Source: VAYN01 sp963702075
Lineage (GTDB): Bacteria > Actinomycetota > Thermoleophilia > Solirubrobacterales > 70-9
NCBI GenBank assembly: GCA_963702075.1
Contig: OY969703.1
Coordinates: 992,001 to 1,056,000 of the forward strand
Direction: 5' to 3'
DNA length: 64,000 nucleotides
A program made the position numbers and the translations under genes. The notes below the pieces were generated by a model, which was not told the origin of the DNA, did no database searches, and worked only from the letters and a program-made list of their open reading frames with translations. This document shows positions 30,659 through 38,379 of this stretch, in pieces; positions within the stretch are counted from its first letter, which is position 1, and every line of letters begins with the position of its first letter.

Positions 30659-31555
30659 GTGATCGCGGTTGCCGGGTCGACCGGCTACATCGGAGGGCTC
30701 TTGTGCCGGCGGCTGGTCGAGGACGGCCAGGCGGTGCGCGCGTTGGCGAGAAACCCCGAGCGGGCTGACGATCTGCGCGCCGCGGGCTGCGAAGTGCGGC
30801 AGGCCGATGTGCTCGAGCCCGAGACGCTGGGGCCGGCGCTGGAGGGCGCCGAGGTCGCTTACTACCTCGTCCACTCGATGGGGCGCGGCGCTGACGGCGA
30901 CTTCGCCGAGCGCGACCACCAGGGGGCGGAGAACTTCGCCGCCGCCGCGGCGGCGGCCGGCGTCAAGCGGATTGTCTACCTCGGCGGCCTGGGGGAGGGG
31001 TCGAAGCACCTCGACAGTCGCCACGCGACGGCGGAAGCCCTGCGTCAGGGCGAGGTTCCGGTCACCTACTTTCGCGCCGCCGCGGTTATCGGCCCCGGCA
31101 GCGAGTCGTTTCGGACCGTCTTCTACCTGGTGCGCCGCCTGCCGGTGATGGTCACTCCGAGGTGGGTCGCCACGCGCACCCAGCCAATCGCGATCGACGA
31201 CGTGGTCGCTTCTCTCGCCGCGGCCTCCGACCTCACCCGGCCGGTCGATCGGGAGATCCAGATCGGCGGCCCCGACGTCACCACCTACGGCGGGATGATT
31301 GACGAGCTTGCACGCGCGCTCGACAGACGGCCGCCGCTGCGTGTCGTCCTCCCGGTTCTCACCCCGCGCCTCTCCTCGCTCTGGATCGGCCTCGTCACCC
31401 CGGTCGACGCGGGCGTCGCCAAGCCCTTGATCGAGGGGCTTTCCACCGAGACCGTCGTCACCGATCCCACCGGCATGGAGCTCCTCGGCAGCAAACCCGA
31501 AACGCCTCTGCCGGAGGCGCTGAGCCGGGCGGCCGCCAATCTCGAGCGCGGCTAG
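30659..31555 (+). CDS. NmrA-like atypical SDR, NAD(P)-binding protein
   Basis: 298 residues. The Rossmann motif is at the very start (IAVAGSTGYIGGLLCRRL), then VRALARNPERADDLRAAGCE, VAYYLVHSMG and GVKRIVYLGGLGE. This matches the YbjT/SDR_a5 group of atypical short-chain dehydrogenases, which often lack the usual catalytic tyrosine. Substrate is unknown. Start is GTG 30659; the last four bases overlap the convergent TetR gene. Confidence 0.82.
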   Translation: MIAVAGSTGYIGGLLCRRLVEDGQAVRALARNPERADDLRAAGCEVRQADVLEPETLGPALEGAEVAYYLVHSMGRGADGDFAERDHQGAENFAAAAAAAGVKRIVYLGGLGEGSKHLDSRHATAEALRQGEVPVTYFRAAAVIGPGSESFRTVFYLVRRLPVMVTPRWVATRTQPIAIDDVVASLAAASDLTRPVDREIQIGGPDVTTYGGMIDELARALDRRPPLRVVLPVLTPRLSSLWIGLVTPVDAGVAKPLIEGLSTETVVTDPTGMELLGSKPETPLPEALSRAAANLERG

Positions 31556-32223
31556 GCGTCCGCCGCCGCCCGCGCCTGCTCTTCGCCGACGAAGGGGACC
31601 AGCAGCTCGTAGGTGAGGTCCGGCAGTAGCTGCGGTAGCTCGGCGGCGCGACCCAGCACCAGCTCCTCGTAGATCCTCGCCAGGATCGTCCCCACCGCCA
31701 GCGAGTAGGCCTGAGGCATCTGGGGCTCGGGGGCGTCCTTGCCCCTGCCCTCTTCGAGCAGGGCGATCGCCCGCGCGTACTCGGTCTGGAAGACCGGCCG
31801 GAAGGCGGGCCCGACGGTGCTTAGCTCGACCAGGGAGAAGCGGGCGGCATCGGGATCGGCCGCGAACCAATCGAGCATTACCGAGATCGCCCTCCGCATC
31901 CGCTCGGGCCAGGGAGCGCCGTCGAGGTACACCTCGCGCACCCGTTCCTCGAGGTCGTCGACGAGGATTTTGTGGGCCGCCAGCATGCAGGCGAGTTTGT
32001 CGTCGAAGAGTTCGTAGAAGCTCTCGCGGCCGACCCCCGCCTCGCCGAGGATGTCGCCGACGGTGGTCGACTCGTAGCCGTTGGCGACGGTGACCTTGAC
32101 CACGGCCGCCAGCAGCCGCTCGCGCTGCGAGCGCTCGACCAGCTCGCGCGGCAGGCCATGGCGTCCGCGCGGGAGCCGCCAGCGCCGCAGGTCCTCGGGG
32201 CTATCGCTCACCGGAAGCGACAT
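31552..32223 (-). CDS. TetR-family regulator
   Basis: 223 residues. The HTH reads RERLLAAVVKVTVANGYEST, TVGDILGEAGVGRESFYELF and DDKLACMLAAH. A 140-residue C-terminal ligand-binding region follows. Its start overlaps the end of another TetR gene upstream on the same strand. The adjacent NmrA-like reductase is convergent, and is a plausible but unproven target. Confidence 0.9.
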   Translation of the reverse strand: MSLPVSDSPEDLRRWRLPRGRHGLPRELVERSQRERLLAAVVKVTVANGYESTTVGDILGEAGVGRESFYELFDDKLACMLAAHKILVDDLEERVREVYLDGAPWPERMRRAISVMLDWFAADPDAARFSLVELSTVGPAFRPVFQTEYARAIALLEEGRGKDAPEPQMPQAYSLAVGTILARIYEELVLGRAAELPQLLPDLTYELLVPFVGEEQARAAADA

Positions 32224-32884
32224 GACTGGTCGTGCTTTGGCCCGCGAGCTGGGATTGCCGCAGCGCCGTCTCGTGGCCGCCGAAGGGGCTGACGGCGAGG
32301 TAGACGAGCTCGGGCAAGAGCTCGGGCAGGCGATCGGCCCTGCTGATGGCGATCTGGTTGAGGATCAGAACCTGGGCCTTGCCGAAAGCGAGGCGGGGGT
32401 CGCTATACGCCCGCGCCGAGCCCTCGTCCCCCGACCAGAGCGCTTCGAGGGCTGGGATCGTCGCCTTGCGGTAGCGCTCGATCACCCCGGGATCGACGGC
32501 CATCGCATCCCCGGTGAGGAGCTGCGCCAGGCCCGGGCGCTCCGCCAGCGCCTCGATCACGGCGGTGGTCGCCCGTCGCACCGCCTCGGCAGGCTCGTAC
32601 TCGCCGGCATGGGCAGAGCCGGCCACCTGCTGGAGCTGCTCGATGCAGGCGGCGATTGCCGCGTCGAAGCAGGCCCGCTTGTCGTCGAACTGCTTGTAGA
32701 AGGTGGTGCGGGAGATCCGCGCCCGAGAGACGAGGTCGGTGATCGTCGTCGCCGCATAAGTCTTCTCGGCGCAGCTGTCGATCATCGCGTCGATGATCCG
32801 CCGGCGCTGATCGCCGCCGAATTCGGGCTGCACGGTAGAGAACAGAACGCTGACGGGCTTTGCAGAACTCCGGCGTTTTTGCAT
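32201..32884 (-). CDS. TetR-family regulator
   Basis: 227 residues from ATG 32884. HTH: RRRIIDAMIDSCAEKTYAAT, TITDLVSRARISRTTFYKQF, DDKRACFDAAI. C-terminal halves of this and the downstream TetR share LPELLPELVYL/LPQLLPDLTYEL-V-PFxG endings, so the two look like a tandem duplication. It overlaps the downstream gene by 23 bp. Confidence 0.9.
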   Translation of the reverse strand: MQKRRSSAKPVSVLFSTVQPEFGGDQRRRIIDAMIDSCAEKTYAATTITDLVSRARISRTTFYKQFDDKRACFDAAIAACIEQLQQVAGSAHAGEYEPAEAVRRATTAVIEALAERPGLAQLLTGDAMAVDPGVIERYRKATIPALEALWSGDEGSARAYSDPRLAFGKAQVLILNQIAISRADRLPELLPELVYLAVSPFGGHETALRQSQLAGQSTTSHVASGER

Positions 32885-32980
32885 CAATGGCGATTCTTCC
32901 AGTCACAGCGTCCAGTTTCCAGCGATCAATGGATTGGGCAATTAAAACCATTCGAGGCAGAGGACTTTTGTTGTCGGCCG

Positions 32981-34306
32981 ATGGAGCCGATAGGACGGTC
33001 AGTGACCCCCATTGCCTTTTCCGCTAGACGTGCTTGGGATACGTTCACCGGTCCCGACGGCTGGCGAGCCGTGACCTGGCCTGGGGTCTTCGCGTTCGCC
33101 GCCTTGCTCCTGCTCGTCTTCGACCATCTGCAAGGGAGCATCGACCACGAGGTCTTCTGGCTCTGCGTGGGGTTGATCGCCTCCGTCTTCGTCTGGTTGG
33201 TCGAGACCGCTCGCAGACAGTCGTCCCGCCTCGAAGCCGAGCACCGGCGGGCGCTCAAGGACGCCGTCACCCAGCTGCCGAACCGGGCGGCCCTTTTCGC
33301 CGACCTGGAGCGCCTACTGGCGGCACCCGACCAGCATCACACCCTTGTGCTCTTCGAGCTGGACGGTCTGCAGGCCCTCTACGACGAGAACGGCGAGGCA
33401 GCCGGCAATAGCTTCGTTTCCGGGCTCGGCCTACGCTTCGTGCAGGAGGCGATCGGCGCCGGGGGCTGCGCCTACCGGGTGGCGATGCACCGGTTCGCCG
33501 TCCTCGCGCCCTCCCGTGCCCTGCTCTCGGGAGAGTTCCTGCTCTCGAGGTCCGGCGTCGCCGACCCGCAGACCTCCCATTGCCTGGTCGGCCGCTGTTA
33601 CGGCGAAGTCAATCTTCCCAGCGAAGCAGAGGACCCGGTTTCGGCATTGCAGCTGGCCGGGCAGCGCGTTACCGCCCACAAGCAGGGCCAGCAACGCTCG
33701 GCCCGACGCCAGGCGCACGCAGTGCTGATGGCTGTCCTGGCGGCGAGGCGGCCGGACCTGCGGGAACACCTCCGGACCGTGGCCTTCCGGGCGCTGTCGG
33801 TCTCGCGCGGGATGGGACTTGATCGCAGCACGATCGACGACATCTTTCTCGCCGCCGAGCTGCACGACATCGGCCTGTTGACGGTGCCGGAATCGGTGCT
33901 CGAAAAAGAGAGCTCGCTCGAGCCGGCCGAGATCGCGCTGATCCGGAACCATCCCACCGCCGGGGCCCGCATCGTCGCCGCCGCGGCGGAGCTGACGAGC
34001 GTCGCCGAGATGATCTCGGCGGTCTCCGAGCGCTTCGACGGCAGCGGGTATCCCGATGGCCTGATGGGTGACCAGATCCCGATCGGGGCTCGGGTGCTCC
34101 GGGTTTGCGTCGCCTTCGCGGCGCTCACCGCAGAGCGGCCTTACCGAGAGGCGAAGAGCCTCGAGCAGGCGCTCGCGGAGCTGCGAGCCGGCGCTGGCAC
34201 CGACTATGACCCCCTGGTAGTGGAGGCGCTTGCTGCAGATCTCGCCGAGGAGAACGCCGAGACGGTGAGCCCCGCTGCCGCGGAGGTCGCTCCGCGGGTC
34301 AGCTGA
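32981..34306 (+). CDS. Membrane HD-GYP protein with degenerate GGDEF domain
   Basis: 441 residues. Two spans lie near 30-75 (VFAFAALLLLVFDHL, VFWLCVGLIASVFVWLVE). A degenerate GGDEF domain follows: DAVTQLPNRAALFADLERLL and LFELDGLQALYDENG are recognisable but the GGDEF signature is missing. The HD-GYP domain has AAELHDIGLLTVPESVL with HD at about 295 and FDGSGYPDGL at about 355, so c-di-GMP hydrolysis is likely. The start is uncertain (ATG 32981 or GTG 33002); no clear ribosome site. It is divergent from a TetR gene. Confidence 0.85.
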   Translation: MEPIGRSVTPIAFSARRAWDTFTGPDGWRAVTWPGVFAFAALLLLVFDHLQGSIDHEVFWLCVGLIASVFVWLVETARRQSSRLEAEHRRALKDAVTQLPNRAALFADLERLLAAPDQHHTLVLFELDGLQALYDENGEAAGNSFVSGLGLRFVQEAIGAGGCAYRVAMHRFAVLAPSRALLSGEFLLSRSGVADPQTSHCLVGRCYGEVNLPSEAEDPVSALQLAGQRVTAHKQGQQRSARRQAHAVLMAVLAARRPDLREHLRTVAFRALSVSRGMGLDRSTIDDIFLAAELHDIGLLTVPESVLEKESSLEPAEIALIRNHPTAGARIVAAAAELTSVAEMISAVSERFDGSGYPDGLMGDQIPIGARVLRVCVAFAALTAERPYREAKSLEQALAELRAGAGTDYDPLVVEALAADLAEENAETVSPAAAEVAPRVS

Positions 34307-35222
34307 CTTCCCGTCCGACCCGTCCAGCCCCCGCCTGCTGCTCCCCACAGTCACGGCAGCCCCCTCCTGCAGACCGGTAGGGCAGCTCGCCCGTGTCGTG
34401 GAGCTCGAAGCGCAGCGAGTTGATCACCGCGCCCGCCATCAGCGCCAGGCTGAGCACGTAGAACCAGAGCAGGGCGATGAGGATGAAGCCGAGGGTGGAG
34501 CCGAACCGCGAGAGACTGGACACGTTGGAGAGATAAATCGGGAAGAGCCAGTTGGCGAGGCCGGCGCCGATCGTCACGAAGAGCGCCCCGGGCCAGACGG
34601 CGCGCCAGGGCATGTGGCCTTTCGGCACCGCCCAGAAGATCACCGTGCAGATGGCGAAGGTCACCAGCAGCGCCGCCCCGAGGACTAGAGCCGTATCGAT
34701 CGCCTTGATGTCCGAGAGCCCGAAGGGCAGCCGGTCGGTGCTGGCGAGGACCGCGCTCTCGATCGCCGGCGCGACGATGCTGGCGGCGATGAAGAGGAGA
34801 ACGACGCCGAGCATTGCGAAAGAGAATCGCTTCTGCTCGACCCAGCCGCGGCATTCGACGTGGTAGATGCGGCAGAAGGCGGTGTCCATCGCCCCCCAGA
34901 AGGAGGCACCGATCCAGAGCGAGCCGACGAAGGCGGCGATCCCGATCGTCGTCGAGTTGTCCTCGATCCGGCGCAGGGCATCGGCCAGGGTGTGCTGCTC
35001 GGTGTTGGGGAAGAGGCGCTGGAGGTCGGCGAGGACGCTTTCCTCGACGCCGCCGATCTTCAGCACCTGGCCGAAGACAAAGAGCACGAGCAGGGCGAAG
35101 GGAAAGACCGCCAGCATCAGGTTGTAGGCGACCATCGCCGAGAGGCCGGTGACGTTCTCGCGGTAGGCCCGCTGCCAGAAGGCGCTGAGCCAGGGGCGCG
35201 GATGGTGGAGGGAGCTCGGCAT
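34299..35222 (-). CDS. YihY/BrkB-family membrane protein
   Basis: 307 residues with about six membrane spans. Family features: LSAMVAYNLMLAVFPFALLV near the start, GIAAFVGSLWIGASFWGAM, and WPGALFVTIGAGLANWLFPIYLSN, plus FGSTLGFILIALLWFYVLSLALMAGAVIN in two adjoining segments. The role of the family is not settled (once misnamed ribonuclease BN). It converges with the HD-GYP gene (8-bp overlap) and diverges from rpoD. Confidence 0.9.
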   Translation of the reverse strand: MPSSLHHPRPWLSAFWQRAYRENVTGLSAMVAYNLMLAVFPFALLVLFVFGQVLKIGGVEESVLADLQRLFPNTEQHTLADALRRIEDNSTTIGIAAFVGSLWIGASFWGAMDTAFCRIYHVECRGWVEQKRFSFAMLGVVLLFIAASIVAPAIESAVLASTDRLPFGLSDIKAIDTALVLGAALLVTFAICTVIFWAVPKGHMPWRAVWPGALFVTIGAGLANWLFPIYLSNVSSLSRFGSTLGFILIALLWFYVLSLALMAGAVINSLRFELHDTGELPYRSAGGGCRDCGEQQAGAGRVGREVS

Positions 35223-35249
35223 TTATCGCAACGTGCGGGGCATTCGGTC

Positions 35250-35278
35250 TTGACTTCAGAAAGTGAAGCGACTACTAT
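35250..35278 (+). promoter_or_regulatory. Sigma-70-type promoter of rpoD with embedded dyad
   Basis: TTGACT (35250-35255) and TACTAT (35273-35278) are separated by exactly 17 bp. The spacer carries CTTCAGAAAGTGAAGC at 35254-35269, a dyad that also occurs with one change upstream of hxlR (52755-52770). A factor bound there would cover the promoter. Confidence 0.75.
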
Positions 35279-35348
35279 GCGAACAGGCGTTTGACGTGTT
35301 TCAGACGCCCGCCCACTAGGGCACAATGACGATGTAGACGCTACTTTC

Positions 35349-35375
35349 GCGGACCGACTCTAGGGTCCGCTTTTT
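35349..35375 (+). terminator. Intrinsic terminator in the rpoD leader
   Basis: GCGGACC (35349-35355) pairs with GGTCCGC (35364-35370) and is followed by five T. It lies between the promoter at 35250 and the rpoD start at 35469. A second, weaker stem (35395-35399 with 35406-35410) precedes a CTTTT run. Either the leader is attenuated or a short RNA of about 90 nt is made. Confidence 0.65.
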
Positions 35376-35468
35376 GTCGGCGCGGTGCGTAGCCGCGACT
35401 TTCGGGTCGCAGCGGCCTTTTCGTCGAGCAGGTCTAAACAACGAGCGCAAGGGAACGAGTAAGAACGA

Positions 35469-36575
35469 ATGCTGGTAGCTGAGCTTCAGGAACTGGACGA
35501 GGTCAAAAACCTCATTAATCGCGGGCAGCAGCTTGGCGTGCTGACCTTCGGCGACATCGCCTCCGCAGTCTCGGAGGTCGATCTCGACGAGTCTGACGTC
35601 GAGGACCTCTACGGCCACCTCGAGAAGTCGGGGATCGAGCTCGTCGAGGACATGGACCCGGCGCAGAAAGCCGCCGCCGAAGCGCTCCCTGCCGACACCG
35701 GCAAAAAAGGCCGCCGGCGCCAGAAAGCGGCGCTCGACCTGAAACCGGACATGACCACCGACTCCTTGCAGCTGTTCCTCAAGGACATCGGCAAAGTCCG
35801 CCTGCTGACCGCGCAGGAGGAGGTCGAACTCGCCAAACGGATCGAGCGCGGCGACCTCGACGCGAAGCAGAAAATGGTCGAGTCGAACCTGCGCCTGGTC
35901 GTCTCGATCGCGAAAAATTACCGGAACCAGGGACTGCCCTTCCTCGACCTGATCCAGGAGGGGACGTTGGGCCTGGTCCGCGCGGCGGAGAAGTTCGACT
36001 ACCGCAAGGGGTTCAAGTTCTCCACCTACGCGACCTGGTGGATCCGGCAGGCCATTGCCCGCGCCCTGGCTGACAAGGCGCGGACGATCCGCATCCCGGT
36101 CCACGTGGTCGAGAAGCTGAACAAGATCGGCCGCGCCGAGCGCAAGCTGGTCACCGAGCTGGGCCGCGAGCCCACCCCGGAGGAGATCGCCGAGGTGACG
36201 GGGATCGATCCCGAGGAGGTCGACTCGATCAAGCGCTCCGCCCAGGCCCCGGTCTCCCTGGAGAAGCCGGTCGGCGACGAGGAGGAGTCGGAGTTCGGCC
36301 AGTTCATCGCCGACGAGAAGGCCGAGAGCCCGTTCGACCGGGCCGCGGACCTGCTGACCAAAGAGGCGCTGAAAGAAGCGCTCGAGAACCTCTCCTACCG
36401 CGAGCGACGCGTGCTCGAGCTCCGCTACGGGCTCGGCGGCGAGCACCCGCGGACCCTGGACGAGGTCGGCCGCACCTTCAACGTCACCCGCGAGCGGATC
36501 CGCCAGATCGAGAACCAGTCGCTGAAAAAGCTGCAGTCGCTGGGCGAGGCCCAGAAGCTGCGTGAGGTGGCTTAA
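35469..36575 (+). CDS. rpoD: Principal RNA polymerase sigma factor RpoD/SigA
   Basis: 368 residues with all conserved parts. Region 1.2 is TDSLQLFLKDIGKVRLLTAQ; region 2 includes NLRLVVSIAKNYRNQGLPFL, FDYRKGFKFSTYATWWIRQA (-10 recognition); region 3 is RIPVHVVEKLNKIGRAERKL; region 4 is LSYRERRVLELRYGLGGEHP and TRERIRQIENQSLKKLQ (-35 recognition). A shortened region 1.1 occupies the first 60 residues. The upstream leader holds a promoter and terminator-like hairpins. The type IV pilus genes begin 43 bp downstream on the same strand. Confidence 0.97.
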   Translation: MLVAELQELDEVKNLINRGQQLGVLTFGDIASAVSEVDLDESDVEDLYGHLEKSGIELVEDMDPAQKAAAEALPADTGKKGRRRQKAALDLKPDMTTDSLQLFLKDIGKVRLLTAQEEVELAKRIERGDLDAKQKMVESNLRLVVSIAKNYRNQGLPFLDLIQEGTLGLVRAAEKFDYRKGFKFSTYATWWIRQAIARALADKARTIRIPVHVVEKLNKIGRAERKLVTELGREPTPEEIAEVTGIDPEEVDSIKRSAQAPVSLEKPVGDEEESEFGQFIADEKAESPFDRAADLLTKEALKEALENLSYRERRVLELRYGLGGEHPRTLDEVGRTFNVTRERIRQIENQSLKKLQSLGEAQKLREVA

Positions 36576-36595
36576 CCACCGTTAAGGGCTTCATT

Positions 36596-36621
36596 CATCC
36601 CGGCCGATAACGGTCGGGATG
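36596..36621 (+). promoter_or_regulatory. Hairpin hiding the pilT1 start codon
   Basis: Bases 36596-36606 pair with 36611-36621 over 11 bp (one G·U) around an ATAA loop. The ATG of the next gene (36619-36621) is the last three bases of the stem. No T-run follows, so termination is unlikely; translational control is more likely. Another small stem, CTTAAC/GTTAAG, covers the rpoD stop at 36571-36586. Confidence 0.6.
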
Positions 36622-37740
36622 TATGAGATCGATTCAGCGCTGCGCTCCTTGGTGGAGCTGGGGGGCTCCGACCTGCATTCGAAGGTCGGGGTACCGCCGA
36701 CGATTCGGCTGCACGGTGACCTGACCCCGCTGGAGGGCTACGGGCCGCTGGAGCCGCAGGACACCGAGCAGGCATTTCACGACATCGCCGAGGTGCGCTC
36801 GCTGACCGAGTTCGAGGAGACCGGCGAGGCCGACTTCTCCTATTCGATCTCCGGGCTCAGCCGCTTCCGCGTCAACGTCTTCAGGCAGCGCAGCTCGATC
36901 TCGATCGTCTGCCGGGCAATCCCCTTCGAAATCCGGTCGGTTGACGAGTTGGGGTTGCCGCCGGCGGTGACCAAGCTGGCCGAAGAGCAGCGTGGGATCG
37001 TCCTCGTCACCGGCACCACGGGTTCCGGGAAGAGCACGACTCTGGCGGCGATGATCGACCACATCAACCGCACCCGAACCGACCACATCATCACCCTCGA
37101 GGACCCGATCGAGTACCTGCACGAGGACAAAGGCTCGATCGTCAACCAGCGCGAAGTCGGCTCGGACACCGAGAGCTTTGGCCGGGCAATGCGGCGGGTG
37201 CTGCGGCAGGACCCCGACGTGATCCTGATCGGCGAGATGCGCGACGAGGAGACCGTGCGGACGGCGCTGTCAGCGGCCGAGACTGGCCATCTCGTCCTTT
37301 CGACCGTCCATACCCTCGATGCCACCGAGACGATCAACCGCATCGTCGACTTCTTCCCGCCCCACCTCCAGCACCAAGCCCGAGTAATGCTTGCAGCAAC
37401 CCTCAAGGGCGCAATCGCCCAGCGTCTCGTTCCCGACGTGGCCGGGACCGGCCGCGTCCCGGCCTCGGAGATCATGGTCGTCACCGGCCGGGTCATGGAC
37501 CTGATCATGAACCCGGAGGAAACCGCCAAGATCACCGAGGTCATCGGCGAGGGCGAGTACTACGGGATGCGCACCTTCGATCAGTCCCTGCTCCAGTACG
37601 TGATGGAGGGCAGGGTCGCCGAGGAGGTCGCCCTCGAGTACGCCTCCAGCCCGCACGACTTCAAACTGATGCTCGCTGCCGGCGGCCAGCGTGCCAGCGG
37701 CATCGAGCAGCTCGATCGCGAGGAGCCGGTGCCGTCATGA
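36619..37740 (+). CDS. pilT: Type IV pilus retraction ATPase PilT (first copy)
   Basis: 373 residues, hexameric ATPase powering pilus disassembly. An N-terminal PAS-like region (GSDLHSKVGVPPTIRLHGDL) is followed by Walker A GTTGSGKST, the Asp box HIITLEDPIEYLH, Walker B VILIGEMRDEETV, the His box HLVLSTVHTLDA and an AIRNLI-like stretch replaced here by VMDLIMNPEE, a departure from canonical PilT. It shares this fold with a second PilT at 40163. The thioredoxin-like gene follows with an ATGA overlap. Confidence 0.92.
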   Translation: MYEIDSALRSLVELGGSDLHSKVGVPPTIRLHGDLTPLEGYGPLEPQDTEQAFHDIAEVRSLTEFEETGEADFSYSISGLSRFRVNVFRQRSSISIVCRAIPFEIRSVDELGLPPAVTKLAEEQRGIVLVTGTTGSGKSTTLAAMIDHINRTRTDHIITLEDPIEYLHEDKGSIVNQREVGSDTESFGRAMRRVLRQDPDVILIGEMRDEETVRTALSAAETGHLVLSTVHTLDATETINRIVDFFPPHLQHQARVMLAATLKGAIAQRLVPDVAGTGRVPASEIMVVTGRVMDLIMNPEETAKITEVIGEGEYYGMRTFDQSLLQYVMEGRVAEEVALEYASSPHDFKLMLAAGGQRASGIEQLDREEPVPS

Positions 37741-38366
37741 GGGAGTCCCTGAACGAAAACCCGATCGCCCAGGTGGCGCTCGTGGGGCTGCTGGTGGTCG
37801 CTGCTGCCTTCATGTTCATCCGCCAGGGCGGCGGCGGAGAAGAAGAATCCGAAACCGCCGCGACCGAAGCGACGGTCTCGGTGGCTGGCACGGGTCAAAC
37901 CGCGACCGCCACCGGCTCGACCCCCGGCGAAGCAGTCGAAGGCGCCGTCGAAGGTGCGTTGGAAGCCGCGCCGCAGGCTTCGACCAGCGCGATCGGGACG
38001 ATTCCGGCGCCGCCATTGCCGAAATCTGTCCAGGCCGCATATCGACGGGGGCAGACCGTTGGGCTGCTTTTCGTCCACGAGGGCGGGGTTGACGATCGCC
38101 TGGTCAAGCGGACCGCAGGTGCCCTTGCGAACAGCCCCGACGTCGCGCTTTTCGTCGTCTCCTCCAGAGAGATCGCGCGCTACGCAGCCGTCACGGTCGG
38201 CCTCGAAGTCAATCGGGTTCCGGCGTTCGTCGTGATGAAGCCGAAGCGGCTCAGCCACGGCTCCCCGGAAGCCACCGTCAAGTACGGGTATCAGACCGCG
38301 GAGGGCATTCGCCAGGCCGTGAAGGACGCGGCTTACAAGGGTCGCGAACTCGCTTATCACCCCTGA
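37737..38366 (+). CDS. Membrane-anchored thioredoxin-like protein in the pilus locus
   Basis: 209 residues. One N-terminal span (VALVGLLVVAAAFMFI), then a disordered Glu/Thr/Ala-rich linker to about residue 95, then a thioredoxin-like fold (QTVGLLFVHEGGVDDRLVKR, DVALFVVSSREIARYAAVTV, VNRVPAFVVMKPKRL). The usual CxxC is absent, so it is not an oxidoreductase by sequence; a structural or assembly role at the pilus machine is inferred from position between pilT1 and pilB. Confidence 0.65.
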   Translation: MRESLNENPIAQVALVGLLVVAAAFMFIRQGGGGEEESETAATEATVSVAGTGQTATATGSTPGEAVEGAVEGALEAAPQASTSAIGTIPAPPLPKSVQAAYRRGQTVGLLFVHEGGVDDRLVKRTAGALANSPDVALFVVSSREIARYAAVTVGLEVNRVPAFVVMKPKRLSHGSPEATVKYGYQTAEGIRQAVKDAAYKGRELAYHP

Positions 38367-38379
38367 TGAGGGCAATCTC

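Noticed and set aside
36571..36621. Rho-independent terminator between rpoD and pilT
   Set aside because: Stems are present but no T-run follows, and the ATG of pilT is part of the stem; translational control fits better.
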